A DNA stretch of 64,000 nt from Bradyrhizobium sp. CCGUVB1N3 (lineage in GTDB: Bacteria; Pseudomonadota; Alphaproteobacteria; Rhizobiales; Xanthobacteraceae): positions 7,505,501-7,569,500 of the forward strand of contig NZ_JANADR010000001.1 of assembly GCF_024199925.1 (NCBI RefSeq), read 5' to 3'. Under the pieces are notes generated by a model that was given only the letters and a program-made list of their open reading frames with translations, made no database searches and was not told the DNA's origin. Below, in pieces: positions 9,096-16,005 of this stretch (position 1 is the stretch's first letter; each line of letters begins with the position of its first letter). A program made the translations under genes and the position numbers.

Positions 9096-9404
9096 ATGAG
9101 CCCGGTCTGGACCGACAAGGGCCTGGCATGGATAGAGAGCTTCGACAACATCGATCTCGTCAGGCTGCACGCGACGCTTGTCGAGCTCGGGCTTGAGGAT
9201 CGGCTCGAGCGCGTCATCCGCCGGAGGCTTGTGGAGATTCTCGGCTCGCCTGTGCCCATACTGCCGAAACCAAAGCCGAAGCCGAAGACGCGGGAGAAGC
9301 CGCCAAACATCTCTGAGAAGGCATGGGCTGAGGTCGTGGCCATGCAGAAGAAACCAAAGCGGAAGACGGTATGCGCCCCTAATGCTTTGGCTTGCTTCGT
9401 TTGA
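9096..9404 (+). CDS. Small Lys/Pro-rich hypothetical protein
   Basis: A 102-aa frame with a GGGGAG ribosome site 5 bases before the ATG. Residues 10-55 are helical (ESFDNIDLVRLHATLVELG), followed by a KPKPKPK tract and a basic tail. No family is recognised. It starts inside the 5' flank of the terminase fragment on the opposite strand, so it may be an island gene or a chance frame. Confidence 0.4.
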   Translation: MSPVWTDKGLAWIESFDNIDLVRLHATLVELGLEDRLERVIRRRLVEILGSPVPILPKPKPKPKTREKPPNISEKAWAEVVAMQKKPKRKTVCAPNALACFV

Positions 9405-9469
9405 TTTTGATCTCAACGTCTGAGCCAAGTGTGCGCACGAAGTAGAGGAGCCGCTCAAGTGAGAACCCC

Positions 9470-9973
9470 TCAAATCGCCACCCTCAAGGGCGGGCCTGCG
9501 GGTGCGGCCTGCGCGGCTGGGCAAGCCATAATGGCCGGTTGCTTATTCCGGCAGGCCCAGTCGTGGTAGGCCACCCAACCTTGAGCCGTCGTCCCTATAG
9601 CAGCAACGCCGGTAAAGACCGCGACGACGATTGCGATTGCCGTCTGCGCCCAGGTGAGATCCAGCCGTTGCCCGATGATTTCAACCGGCCTACCATTCCA
9701 ATAGAGGCGCCCGTTAAGGTCGATACCGAGTCCGTCCGCTTCCCCCGTCGAAATCGGTCTCACATTTTTTGGCCACTTGGATTTATCGATGGTCTGAAGC
9801 GGGACTCGCCGCAGCTCTTCTTCACGCTCCGTATTCAGCCGAGCGACTCGCTCTGCATCTGACTCCAACGTCACTTCTCCTTCGCCCTCAGCCCCTTGAT
9901 CTCGACGAGCCGAGTCGCGGCTAACCTCCAGCGCGGGCGCGTTAGGGACGACGGCACCTGATCCTTTGCCCAA
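9470..9973 (-). CDS. Hypothetical protein with a C-terminal membrane helix
   Basis: A 167-aa frame with a charged N-terminal half (DAERVARLNTEREEELRRVP), a compact middle with DLNGRLYWNGRPVEI, and one membrane helix near residues 112-135 (AIAIVVAVFTGVAAIGTTAQ). The only start I see is TTG at 9973, so the true N-terminus is uncertain. No family recognised. It is orphaned among small genes on the same strand. Confidence 0.5.
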   Translation of the reverse strand: MGKGSGAVVPNAPALEVSRDSARRDQGAEGEGEVTLESDAERVARLNTEREEELRRVPLQTIDKSKWPKNVRPISTGEADGLGIDLNGRLYWNGRPVEIIGQRLDLTWAQTAIAIVVAVFTGVAAIGTTAQGWVAYHDWACRNKQPAIMACPAAQAAPAGPPLRVAI

Positions 9974-10015
9974 GCGGATCCGGCGCTGAGTCGCGTTCGC
10001 GCTGCTTCCAAGCTG

Positions 10016-10330
10016 CTAGCCCGTCCCCCCTCTTTCGTTGGAGTCAAAGTTTGGCGTGGCTTCGTATCTAGCGACCAACCATTTTTCCATTATGACCTCG
10101 ATCCCAAGCTCTTTTCCCGTCTGCGCCCTTGTTGCGTCGAGAGCCGCGACCGCTTGCGTTTGATCGACGAACGACCCGTGCAAGGTAGTGCTCGGAAGAG
10201 TAACAAGGGTAGTTTGATCATGGTCCAAAATCCATGGAGACCATCCGTGCTCGACAGCATTAAAGACGAACTCTTCGTGCGCGTCTGGTTTGGTCTCTTT
10301 CAAATCGTACGAGGCAATAAATCCCGGCAT
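10016..10330 (-). CDS. Small protein with Cas2/SinR-like appearance
   Basis: A 104-aa protein beginning MPGFIASYDLKE, followed by a helix, a strand TTLVTLPSTTLHG, a second helix and a closing strand EKWLVARYE. The first strand ending in YDL and this beta-alpha-beta-beta-alpha-beta order resemble the ferredoxin-like fold of Cas2/SinR-type small proteins. The resemblance is a weak visual judgement. No CRISPR array or cas gene is in the window. A stand-alone toxin-like nuclease or an unrelated small protein are alternatives. Confidence 0.5.
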   Translation of the reverse strand: MPGFIASYDLKETKPDAHEEFVFNAVEHGWSPWILDHDQTTLVTLPSTTLHGSFVDQTQAVAALDATRAQTGKELGIEVIMEKWLVARYEATPNFDSNERGGTG

Positions 10331-10617
10331 CGTGTTGCTCCCGCTCTGCGGCGCTCGCTGGACTGGAGGAGGCAGCGCGAGCGCGACTCGGCGTCGGCAA
10401 GATCAACGCTGTCCCTACCGCGTCCGCGCTGCCAGGCACAGGCCGCGCGGGGTTGCAAGTCCACGGGTATGCCCCTCGAGTTGTTATCGACGGATGGTCT
10501 CCATCGCACCTACCAGAACTGGTTGGCGCCTGTTCAATGCGAGCGGCAATTCGAAGGACACCTCAATCACCGCGGTTCGCCTTCAGTGATCTGGCGCATC
10601 GTGGCGAAGAACTGAGA

Positions 10618-11046
10618 TCAGCGAGGTAAGGCCAAATTGGCCGTAGAGGTAATCCAGATACCTCCCGCGTCCAGCTCTTCTGATTCTGTGACCACCGTAG
10701 TTTCTATTTTGCCAGGTCTAAGTCTTACTTGTTGAAGCAAGACTGGCGCGCGAACCAGCATTTTTGGTCGATGGGGATTGTTCGCTTGTGGCATCGTTTC
10801 GATCGGTATTTCGACTACTGCGGGCGGCATACTGGGCGGGGTAACTCTTAAGGCCATTTTCTTGAAGGGATTCTTCTTAGGTGTTTCAGCGGAAAAATAA
10901 AAAACCAACTGTGGGATGATGAGCTCGTCATTACTCGGAAGGGTGATGTCGCTCGTATAAACTCCCTGCAAAAATGCCTTGCCGGTCAAGCCGAACAGAA
11001 CATCATCGCAAACAACGACGTATGCTCTACGCTCAATCTTCGTCAT
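10618..11046 (-). CDS. Conserved-looking small protein (possibly DUF6941-like)
   Basis: A 142-aa, beta-rich protein starting MTKIERRAYVVVCDDVLF and continuing LTGKAFLQGVYTSDI. This start resembles a family of uncharacterised proteins I recall as DUF6941; the match is from memory. Its ATG overlaps the TGA of the upstream HTH gene (ATGA), so it belongs to the same operon as the toxin-like and HTH genes. Its role there is unknown. Confidence 0.5.
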   Translation of the reverse strand: MTKIERRAYVVVCDDVLFGLTGKAFLQGVYTSDITLPSNDELIIPQLVFYFSAETPKKNPFKKMALRVTPPSMPPAVVEIPIETMPQANNPHRPKMLVRAPVLLQQVRLRPGKIETTVVTESEELDAGGIWITSTANLALPR

Positions 11047-11447
11047 GCCAAGACAAACCCTTTTGGAGCAGCCACGGCGGAGGTTGCCCCTGAACTGGCC
11101 GAATTTGCGGATGCTGTGGACGTGGCAGTATTCGCCGCCGCGGGAATGGGGGGCGGAGCGGGTGGAGTCGAAACGATGGCTGGTGCGCTTGGCCCTAAAA
11201 CGTGATTTGTTCGGGACTCTGCTGGATCAAAGATTCGTATCTCGATTTCGTGTTCTAGACCCCAGACCATATCGGCAATCGTTTCCTCGGTCATGTTCAC
11301 GCGACCGGTCAGCCTTCGGTTGATAGCTGATCGATCCACGCCAAGCTTCTCAGCCAAGAGGGATTGATTGAGTACGCCAGCCTCATTTTTCTTGGCATAA
11401 GCTTCCCGCAGCTGTCCTTCGATCTGACTGGACAGCTTCAGGAACAT
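11043..11447 (-). CDS. HTH regulator, probable antitoxin of the disrupted toxin gene
   Basis: A 134-aa protein with a helix-turn-helix in residues 20-65 (LNQSLLAEKLGVDRSAINRR), then a short linker and a long Ala/Ser/Pro/Thr tail. It begins 7 bases after the stop of the RelE/HigB-like toxin gene. Toxin before HTH antitoxin is the HigBA order. The ATG at 11447 is preferred over an upstream in-frame TTG. The gene is intact although its partner is broken. The upstream promoter has been displaced by the IS, so expression may depend on reading out of the IS. Confidence 0.6.
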   Translation of the reverse strand: MFLKLSSQIEGQLREAYAKKNEAGVLNQSLLAEKLGVDRSAINRRLTGRVNMTEETIADMVWGLEHEIEIRIFDPAESRTNHVLGPSAPAIVSTPPAPPPIPAAANTATSTASANSASSGATSAVAAPKGFVLA

Positions 11448-11912
11448 CTGGCGTCTAGGGCTTGGGTTTCGGCGGGAAGACGGCAAGGATATCTCCTAAA
11501 AGCACACGCTGCTGCAAGTTGTGCGATTTGATGAAGGCGAGCACTTGGTCTCGCTTTAGATTGTTTACGTTCCCTTTGGCCTTGTCCTTCGTTTCGGCTT
11601 CAAGCGCGCCTGCTACGATTGCGATGCAATCTTTTTTCGGTGCCCACCCATAGAGACGGGTCTTTGCTGGATGCAATTTCCAGACGCCTTTGTTCGTCGG
11701 CATCATGCGTTTCAAATCGCTGCCCCCTGGCCTTTTTGAGCATCGTATGTCGCAAAACAGTTGCTCTATGTGCTCGGCCAAGGTTCTGCCGCCGGTCATT
11801 AACTTCGGATCATCTAGCCCTTCCGTGTTGTCGAACCACTCCCAAAAGGACGGAGCGATCCAGAGTTGCCGGATGGGCTGTCTCGTTTCCCAGTCTGGGA
11901 GTTCGTACAGCT

Positions 11913-12227
11913 CTAACAGGCCGTTGAAGAAGTAGCCAATCGGCGGGCGATAAAGGGAATGTCGTCGCCGCCTTCGAGGCATATCTCACCTTCAAGCGAG
12001 CCATCGGCGAGCTCTTCTGCCCAACCACGGCCTCTTGCGGGCTCCATCTCGTCGTTGCCGTCCCATGTGAACTCGACGGCGTCACCTTCGCAACGGCCAT
12101 ATATTGCCCCCGTGAGGCAATCGAGGGCGAACTCGCCGCCTTCGTTTGTGAACAGAATGTAAGAGCCCGACCCAGCCATGTCGTGATCGGGCGTTTCCAC
12201 GACAGGCCATTTGCCCCGCACGCTCAT
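11913..12227 (-). CDS. Acidic passenger protein carried by the IS5-type element
   Basis: A 104-aa acidic protein starting MSVRGKWPVVETPDHDMAGS, with SYILFTNEGGEFALDCLTG and EFTWDGNDEMEPARG, and ending FIARRLATSSTAC. Its ATG overlaps the transposase stop (ATGA), so it is translated with the transposase. The last codon and the stop are completed outside the IS: the element ends ..CCTG and the duplicated target adds TTAG, giving TGT TAG. All but the last four bases lie inside the terminal repeats. I recall similar proteins in rhizobial genomes but know no function; the acidic beta-rich make-up could suit a regulator of transposition or a DNA mimic (speculation). Confidence 0.7.
   Translation of the reverse strand: MSVRGKWPVVETPDHDMAGSGSYILFTNEGGEFALDCLTGAIYGRCEGDAVEFTWDGNDEMEPARGRGWAEELADGSLEGEICLEGGDDIPFIARRLATSSTAC
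11917..11933 (+). repeat. IS5-type left terminal inverted repeat
   Basis: CAGGCCGTTGAAGAAGT, preceded by the target duplication CTAA (11913-11916). It pairs with the right repeat with one mismatch. The repeat also encodes the last residues of the passenger protein on the minus strand. Confidence 0.88.
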
Positions 12228-13330
12228 GGTTGCACCGCCAGCAGCTTGGGCAGACGGATCAGGTTGTAAGCCGCAAGCGCCAACGTAAAGGCGGCGTCCA
12301 CGCGCTCGCGCCCCCGCAGCTTTACCTTGGCCAGACCGGCGGAACTCTTGATCCACCCGAACACCTCCTCAATCCGCTTGCGGCAGCGTTGGCTGATCTC
12401 GTAGCCGGCATGGCGGGTGGTGCGGGCGTCAACTGCAGTCTTGCGCGGGATGCCGGCCTTGCTGAGGTGTCCGTTGATCGCGATATGCGGCGTCACCGAT
12501 CGTTCTCTCAAGTCGTGCACGAACTGCGTGACGTCATAGGCCTTGTCCGCGCCAAGCGTGATCCGCCGGCTTGTGGGATGGCGACTATCAATCAACGCCA
12601 GCGCCGCCTCTCGTTCGGCAGTGCCGGTGGCCTGGCTGACGAAGCCGCCGACCGCCAGGCCATGGCGGTTCTCCATCAGAGCATGCCCCATGTAGCAGAG
12701 CTTGGCCGGCCGTCCGTCGCCCTTCTTGTACAGTCGAGCCTCCGGGTCGGTCGTGCTTTGGTGCGTCTCGTTTGAACGCTTCTCCTTGTGGAAGCTACGC
12801 TCAGCGTTGCGTCCCGGCCCCTCACTGTCGTTGTCGTCTCCGTCCTTCCTACGAAAACTCTTGATCGAAGCCCACGCCTCGATCAGCGTGCCGTCCACCG
12901 AGAAGTGATCGCTCGACAACAGCCGCTTCACCTTTGGCTGAGCCAGCACCGCCGAGAGGAACTTGACGGCGATCTCACCCTCTAACAGCCGGTCGCGATT
13001 CTTGGAGAAGGTCGAATGATCCCACACCGGATCGTCCACGCCCAGGCCGACAAACCAGCGGAATAACAGGTCGAACTCCAGCCGCTCAACCAATTGTCGT
13101 TCCGAGCGGATGCCGTAGAAGGCCTGCAACAACATCGCCCGAAGCAGCCTCTCCGGTGCAATCGAGGGCCGACCAAAGTCCGTGTAAAGCCCCGCAAATG
13201 CTGTCGAGAGATCGCTCAGCGCAGCGTTTACGATCTCCCGGATCTTCCGTAGCGGGTGATCTGGGCGAACTCGCGCTTCAAGATCCACGTAGCTGAACAA
13301 CGATCCAGACCGCTCGTCCGATCCCCGCAT
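12224..13330 (-). CDS. IS5-family transposase
   Basis: A 368-aa DDE transposase. It has the N-terminal IS5 domain (LFSYVDLEARVRPDHPLRKI; RPSIAPERLLRAMLLQAFYG), then FRWFVGLGVDDPVWDHSTFSKNR, a catalytic Asp in HFSVDGTLIEAW, ITLGADKAYD for the second Asp, and the C-terminal RKRIEEVFGWIKSSAGLAKV carrying the Glu. Length and motif order are complete. The ATG at 13330 has a GGGAG site; an upstream in-frame TTG at 13348 is less likely. It is followed by the overlapping passenger gene. Confidence 0.9.
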   Translation of the reverse strand: MRGSDERSGSLFSYVDLEARVRPDHPLRKIREIVNAALSDLSTAFAGLYTDFGRPSIAPERLLRAMLLQAFYGIRSERQLVERLEFDLLFRWFVGLGVDDPVWDHSTFSKNRDRLLEGEIAVKFLSAVLAQPKVKRLLSSDHFSVDGTLIEAWASIKSFRRKDGDDNDSEGPGRNAERSFHKEKRSNETHQSTTDPEARLYKKGDGRPAKLCYMGHALMENRHGLAVGGFVSQATGTAEREAALALIDSRHPTSRRITLGADKAYDVTQFVHDLRERSVTPHIAINGHLSKAGIPRKTAVDARTTRHAGYEISQRCRKRIEEVFGWIKSSAGLAKVKLRGRERVDAAFTLALAAYNLIRLPKLLAVQP

Positions 13331-13386
13331 CCTGGTCTCCCGATTCAACCATCGAGAGAATCACGTCCAATGCTATCTCGCCAGAG

Positions 13387-13403
13387 ACTTCTTCAACAGC
13401 CTG
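13387..13403 (-). repeat. IS5-type right terminal inverted repeat
   Basis: Reverse complement reads CAGGCTGTTGAAGAAGT, followed on the plus strand by the second CTAA (13404-13407). It matches the left repeat except at one base. Confidence 0.88.
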
Positions 13404-13644
13404 CTAAACCGCTGGCCCTAAGATCATCCTCTATTGTTGCCATATAAGTCAACAACTCTGAACATCAAATGAAGCTGAAGATTAAACTTCCGCAGGTTGT
13501 GACCAAATAACAGCACTACGTAGGGGACGAAAGCGGGAAACCCTCTTTTCCCAACAATCCATCAACTACAGGCGCGCCGAAGCTCCCCACGGGGATAGAT
13601 TTCTTAAAACACGGGAGGGCGAGTGAAGGTCACTGGCGCACGGC

Positions 13645-13863
13645 CTAGGGTATTTTGATGCGCAAAGCAGCGTCCCCGCCAGGTGTAATCCGGTAGCTCC
13701 TGCCGGTACTCCCACGCTCAATCCAGCCCTTGGTCACCATATTTAGGATGGTGCGGCGGCCGGTTGGTCCAAGAGCTCTCAGCGTCAGTTCGCGGCCGGA
13801 CCGCAGTTTCTGCAGCACGTCTCGCTCAGGGCTGGTCGGTAGATGACTCGGGCGGGCTGGCAT
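13645..13863 (-). CDS. Small winged-helix-like protein downstream of an RHH gene
   Basis: A 72-aa basic protein with SPERDVLQKLRSG, TGRRTILNMVTKGWIERG and a short hairpin GRSYRITPGGDAALR, the layout of a minimal winged helix-turn-helix. Its ATG directly abuts the stop of the RHH gene (TAGATG), so both are on one message. It could be a DNA-binding accessory or an excisionase-like protein. No named family. The 200 bases between it and the IS5 target hold no gene. Confidence 0.5.
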   Translation of the reverse strand: MPARPSHLPTSPERDVLQKLRSGRELTLRALGPTGRRTILNMVTKGWIERGSTGRSYRITPGGDAALRIKIP

Positions 13864-14016
13864 CTATTTCTTCGCCCGAAGCCCGAGCTCGACGAGCCGG
13901 CGGATTGCTTCCGCCCGGGGCGGCAGATCAGGCTGCCTGCGACGCCACTCGTCCACCATCTTCAGGAAAGACGCCGGAACGCGCATTTCGAACCGTTCTG
14001 TTTTTTCATCCACCAT
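13864..14016 (-). CDS. Ribbon-helix-helix (Arc/CopG-like) regulator
   Basis: A 50-aa protein: TERFEMRVPASFLKMVDEWRR forms the ribbon strand and first helix, and RAEAIRRLVELGLRAKK the second. This is a whole minimal RHH repressor. The ATG at 14016 is chosen because the family starts just before the ribbon; sequence upstream reads through the operator region. Two perfect copies of an 11-base repeat lie just upstream, which suggests autoregulation. It forms an operon with the winged-helix gene. Confidence 0.65.
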   Translation of the reverse strand: MVDEKTERFEMRVPASFLKMVDEWRRRQPDLPPRAEAIRRLVELGLRAKK

Positions 14017-14025
14017 CGGCTTGAC

Positions 14026-14061
14026 CGTATTGTACGTACATTGTAATATACGTATTGTACG
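14026..14061. promoter_or_regulatory. Direct-repeat operator between divergent genes
   Basis: CGTATTGTACG occurs exactly at 14026-14036 and again at 14051-14061, with a related ACATTGTAATATACG between. The AT-rich block lies between the RHH gene (minus) and the gene at 14132 (plus) and contains -10-like hexamers on both strands. RHH proteins commonly bind such short repeats, so it is the probable operator of the RHH gene. Confidence 0.5.
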
Positions 14062-14131
14062 GTAAAACCAAACGGCCCGCAACGGTGGTGATGACACCGC
14101 AACGGGCCTGACCTTCAGCAAGGAGTCGACC

Positions 14132-14635
14132 ATGCCCAAGGCTACCCGCGTGTTACCACGCCATGACCTCCCACGTCTCGAAATGCCCAAGACAGCCACG
14201 CTCGATCCGGTCGTCGAGCTGTCGCGTCAACTGCTCGACGCCTGGTACACCAATAAGGCCCAAAGGGATGATGAGGCCATCACTCAAATGAACCAATGGC
14301 ATGGGGCGCTGGAGGAGCTCATTTCTTTCACGACAGCCCAGACTCCAGCCGGCGCCCTGGTGCAGCTTGCGCCGGCTCTCAATGTGGTGGAACACGACAT
14401 CGAAAATCGGTCTCAGGGCCCTGAGGAGGGCGAGGTCGATGCAGACGCATTGAAGATCAAGCGCCTCGTGCGATCCGCGATGCAAGCCATCCGCAACGCG
14501 TTTCCTGACGGAATGGATCGAGACGTCATCGCGCTCTTGAACATTTACGTCGCCGGTCCGGAATGGAGCGACCGCGCTCAAGCATGGGCCGCGGTCGGGC
14601 GCGAACGGCTGGCGCTGGAGAACCGCCATGAATGA
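14132..14635 (+). CDS. Hypothetical island protein
   Basis: A 167-aa mainly helical protein with a strong AAGGAG site before the ATG. It contains DPVVELSRQLLDAWYTNK and LKIKRLVRSAMQAIRNAFPDG, but I recognise no family. It overlaps the next gene by 8 bases, and a terminator follows that gene, so the two are a complete transcription unit opposite the RHH operon. Confidence 0.55.
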   Translation: MPKATRVLPRHDLPRLEMPKTATLDPVVELSRQLLDAWYTNKAQRDDEAITQMNQWHGALEELISFTTAQTPAGALVQLAPALNVVEHDIENRSQGPEEGEVDADALKIKRLVRSAMQAIRNAFPDGMDRDVIALLNIYVAGPEWSDRAQAWAAVGRERLALENRHE

Positions 14636-14804
14636 TCTGATTGTCACGGCGTTCAACAACGTTCTCGACCGCGAGGCGGCAGAGCAGGCCGAGATTCGCG
14701 AGGAAATCCGTCGGCACGGGACTTGTTGGGCAGCGCGCGAGATCTGGAGTTTGCGCCGGCAGGTTCGGGCGCTGCGCAAGCGGCTCGAGAGTCCGGCCGC
14801 CTGA
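14628..14804 (+). CDS. Small coiled-coil-like protein
   Basis: A 58-aa protein (MNDLIVTAFNNVLDREAAEQ...) made almost wholly of helix with alternating Arg/Glu. It overlaps the stop of the preceding gene by 8 bases, so is probably coupled to it, and is followed within 25 bases by an intrinsic terminator. No family recognised. Confidence 0.5.
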   Translation: MNDLIVTAFNNVLDREAAEQAEIREEIRRHGTCWAAREIWSLRRQVRALRKRLESPAA

Positions 14805-14826
14805 TCATCCCGACGGCACCGATAAG

Positions 14827-14852
14827 AGCCCGCCCATTCGGCGGGCTTTTTC
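14827..14852 (+). terminator. Intrinsic terminator
   Basis: Perfect 8-base stem AGCCCGCC/GGCGGGCT with a CATTC loop, then TTTTC. It closes the unit 14132-14804. Confidence 0.85.
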
Positions 14853-14921
14853 TTGCCCTCCGTGAACTACATCACACGCGCGACCGCGATCGTCTGCTAT
14901 TCACGACGCGTCCCCAGCCTT

Positions 14922-14951
14922 AGCCCGTCGCGTCCCCGGCGGGCTTTTTTA
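14922..14951 (+). terminator. Second terminator-like hairpin
   Basis: Six-base stem AGCCCG/CGGGCT with a 12-base loop followed by six T. It lies 75 bases after the first terminator and may back it up. The stem is short, so it is weaker. Confidence 0.5.
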
Positions 14952-15048
14952 TGTGTCCTTCGTTTTCCGGACATAGTGTGGATACGAAAAACGGACCTGG
15001 TGGAAAGCGCCCCGCTATAGCCGTAAGTATTTGAGTCTGTTTTGAGTT

Positions 15049-15101
15049 TGGTGAGCGCGCTGGGGCTCGAACCCAGGACCCCGTGATAAAAAGTCATGTG
15101 C
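15049..15101 (-). other. 3' fragment of tRNA-Lys (probable attachment-site scar)
   Basis: Read on the minus strand, the segment gives GCACATGACTTTTTATCACG, then the T-arm (GGGTTCGAGCCC) and acceptor end GCGCGCTCACCA of an alphaproteobacterial tRNA-Lys (UUU). The 5' half of the tRNA is absent, and the anticodon loop has CTTTTTAT instead of CTTTTAAT. A duplicated tRNA 3' end is the standard footprint of integrase-mediated insertion, so this is likely the distal att site of an island; no integrase is visible nearby. Confidence 0.7.
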
Positions 15102-15272
15102 CAACGCATTCTTGATGGGGCGGGCGAAGCATGACTGCGGCGTCTCAGTCGCAACCAGCGCTTCCTTCAACCGACGAAGTCGCCAGCTTCCGCAAAGGCA
15201 CCTAACTGTGTTGCTAATGGTGGGGTTATAACCAGTGGTTTGACCGCCCGAGCTAATGGCATGCTTTGCCGC

Positions 15273-15554
15273 ATGAAAACTCGTGCACTTGTTGCCTGCA
15301 ACGTGCGTCTGATCCGTCTGAAACGCGGTATTTCGCAAGAGAGATTGGCTTACGAGACCGGGATTGACCGCTCCTACATCGCCAGTCTTGAGCGGCAATC
15401 GAAAAACCCGACGATTGATCTTCTCGACCGCATCGCCGAAAGGCTGGGCGTTCATGTGTCCGAATTCTTTGTTCGGCCATCGAAACGTGCAGGGACTCCC
15501 AAGACCTTGCCTAAAGGTCGCAAGCCACCCCGTCCGCATCGTAGGAAGGAATAG
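15273..15554 (+). CDS. XRE-family transcriptional regulator
   Basis: A 93-aa protein with a Cro/CI-type helix-turn-helix (residues about 12-65: VRLIRLKRGISQERLAYETG, then DRSYIASLERQSKNPTIDLL and LGVHVSEFF) and a basic C-terminal tail. The ATG at 15273 gives the usual short N-terminus. It stands alone beside the att scar, as island regulators often do. Target unknown. Confidence 0.8.
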   Translation: MKTRALVACNVRLIRLKRGISQERLAYETGIDRSYIASLERQSKNPTIDLLDRIAERLGVHVSEFFVRPSKRAGTPKTLPKGRKPPRPHRRKE

Positions 15555-15559
15555 CTATC

Positions 15560-15795
15560 ATGCGTCGGTGGGAGATAGTGATGTGTCGTTTGCTCCAGCT
15601 GGCAATCGCCACTGCTGTTGGCTCCGTTGATGACGGCCAACGACAAGGCACTAATGGTCCCAGTGGTGCTGATGCCAGGGAGGATGAAGTTGCCCGCAGT
15701 GTTCATGTAGCCAGTGGTGGTGCCGCCAGTGGTGAAGCTTTACGTAGCCGGTGGTGTTGGCGGTGACCTTGGTGGTGCCGCAAGCCATGCGGTGC
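15560..15795 (-). pseudogene. Degenerate Thr/Gly-rich, possibly phage structural, sequence
   Basis: On the minus strand one frame gives ACGTTKVTANTTGY; a second continues GGTTTGYMNTAGNFILPG and ISTTGTISALSLAVING. Together they look like a low-complexity surface or tail protein broken by a frameshift. TGGTG-rich repetition is obvious in the DNA. No start or full domain remains. The rest of 15555-16005 shows nothing else except the short frame listed next. Confidence 0.3.
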
Positions 15796-15861
15796 TGGAC
15801 GGATGAGGCGTGGACTGCGGCCATAGGCGAGGCCGAAGGGCGGCACCGCGCGTGCGCTATG

Positions 15862-15996
15862 CTACCATTTCCACGTATCGGGGCTCGTGGCGGTAACAAG
15901 CACCCCGATTCCGTAGCCGCAGATGGTGACAACGGCATAGGTGTCCCCGTCGTAACAGTTCAGCTGGTACTCCTGAATCGTTCTGACCAGCGCCAA
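15862..15996 (-). CDS. Short ORF in frame behind the small gene at 16006
   Basis: 44 residues from a TTG: ALVRTIQEYQLNCYDGDTYA, then VVTICGYGIGVLVTA and a stop. It is in the same frame as the gene ending at 16006, separated by one TAA and three codons. It may be the second half of one protein split by a nonsense mutation, or a separate small gene. Confidence 0.3.
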   Translation of the reverse strand: MALVRTIQEYQLNCYDGDTYAVVTICGYGIGVLVTATSPDTWKW

Positions 15997-16005
15997 TAAT
16001 CCCGG

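Larger units (their letters stand above)
11917..13403 (-). mobile_element. Complete IS5-type insertion sequence (1487 bp) with a passenger gene
   Basis: Terminal inverted repeats CAGGC(C/T)GTTGAAGAAGT (11917-11933 and 13387-13403, 16 of 17 matching) are flanked by an exact CTAA duplication (11913-11916 and 13404-13407). CTAA fits the YTAR target of the IS5 subgroup. Inside are a transposase and a small acidic passenger gene overlapping it by ATGA. The element disrupts a toxin gene and appears intact. Confidence 0.88.
11455..13443 (-). pseudogene. RelE/HigB-like toxin gene interrupted by an IS5-type element
   Basis: Joining 13408-13443 (ATG GCA ACA ATA ...) to 11455-11916 after removing the IS and one CTAA copy gives one open frame of about 165 residues. 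It begins MATIEDDLRASG and runs into LELYELPDWETRQP. The body contains LKRMMPTNKGVWKLHP and TRLYGWAPKKDCIAIVAG, as in RelE/HigB-type mRNA-interferase toxins (residues from memory of the family). The IS entered at codon 13. The left part still has an open frame reading out of the IS end, so a truncated product is possible, but it would have a foreign N-terminus. An HTH antitoxin-like gene follows directly. Confidence 0.65.

Noticed and set aside
9007..9343. Upstream extension of the terminase frame with Gly-Phe repeats
   Set aside because: The GFGFGF stretch is the antisense of the KPKPKP tract of the plus-strand frame; terminase similarity begins at the ATG 9007.
11917..11982. Arg-rich N-terminus (MPRRRRRHS) on the toxin frame
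   Set aside because: It is read from the IS terminal region; the native toxin start lies beyond the IS at 13443.
15049..15130. Complete tRNA-Lys gene
   Set aside because: Only the 3' half is present; no D-arm or 5' acceptor strand can be found upstream.
15640..15790. CRISPR-like or regular repeat array (TGGTG-rich)
   Set aside because: Units are irregular and without spacers; they read as Thr/Gly codons of a broken protein.
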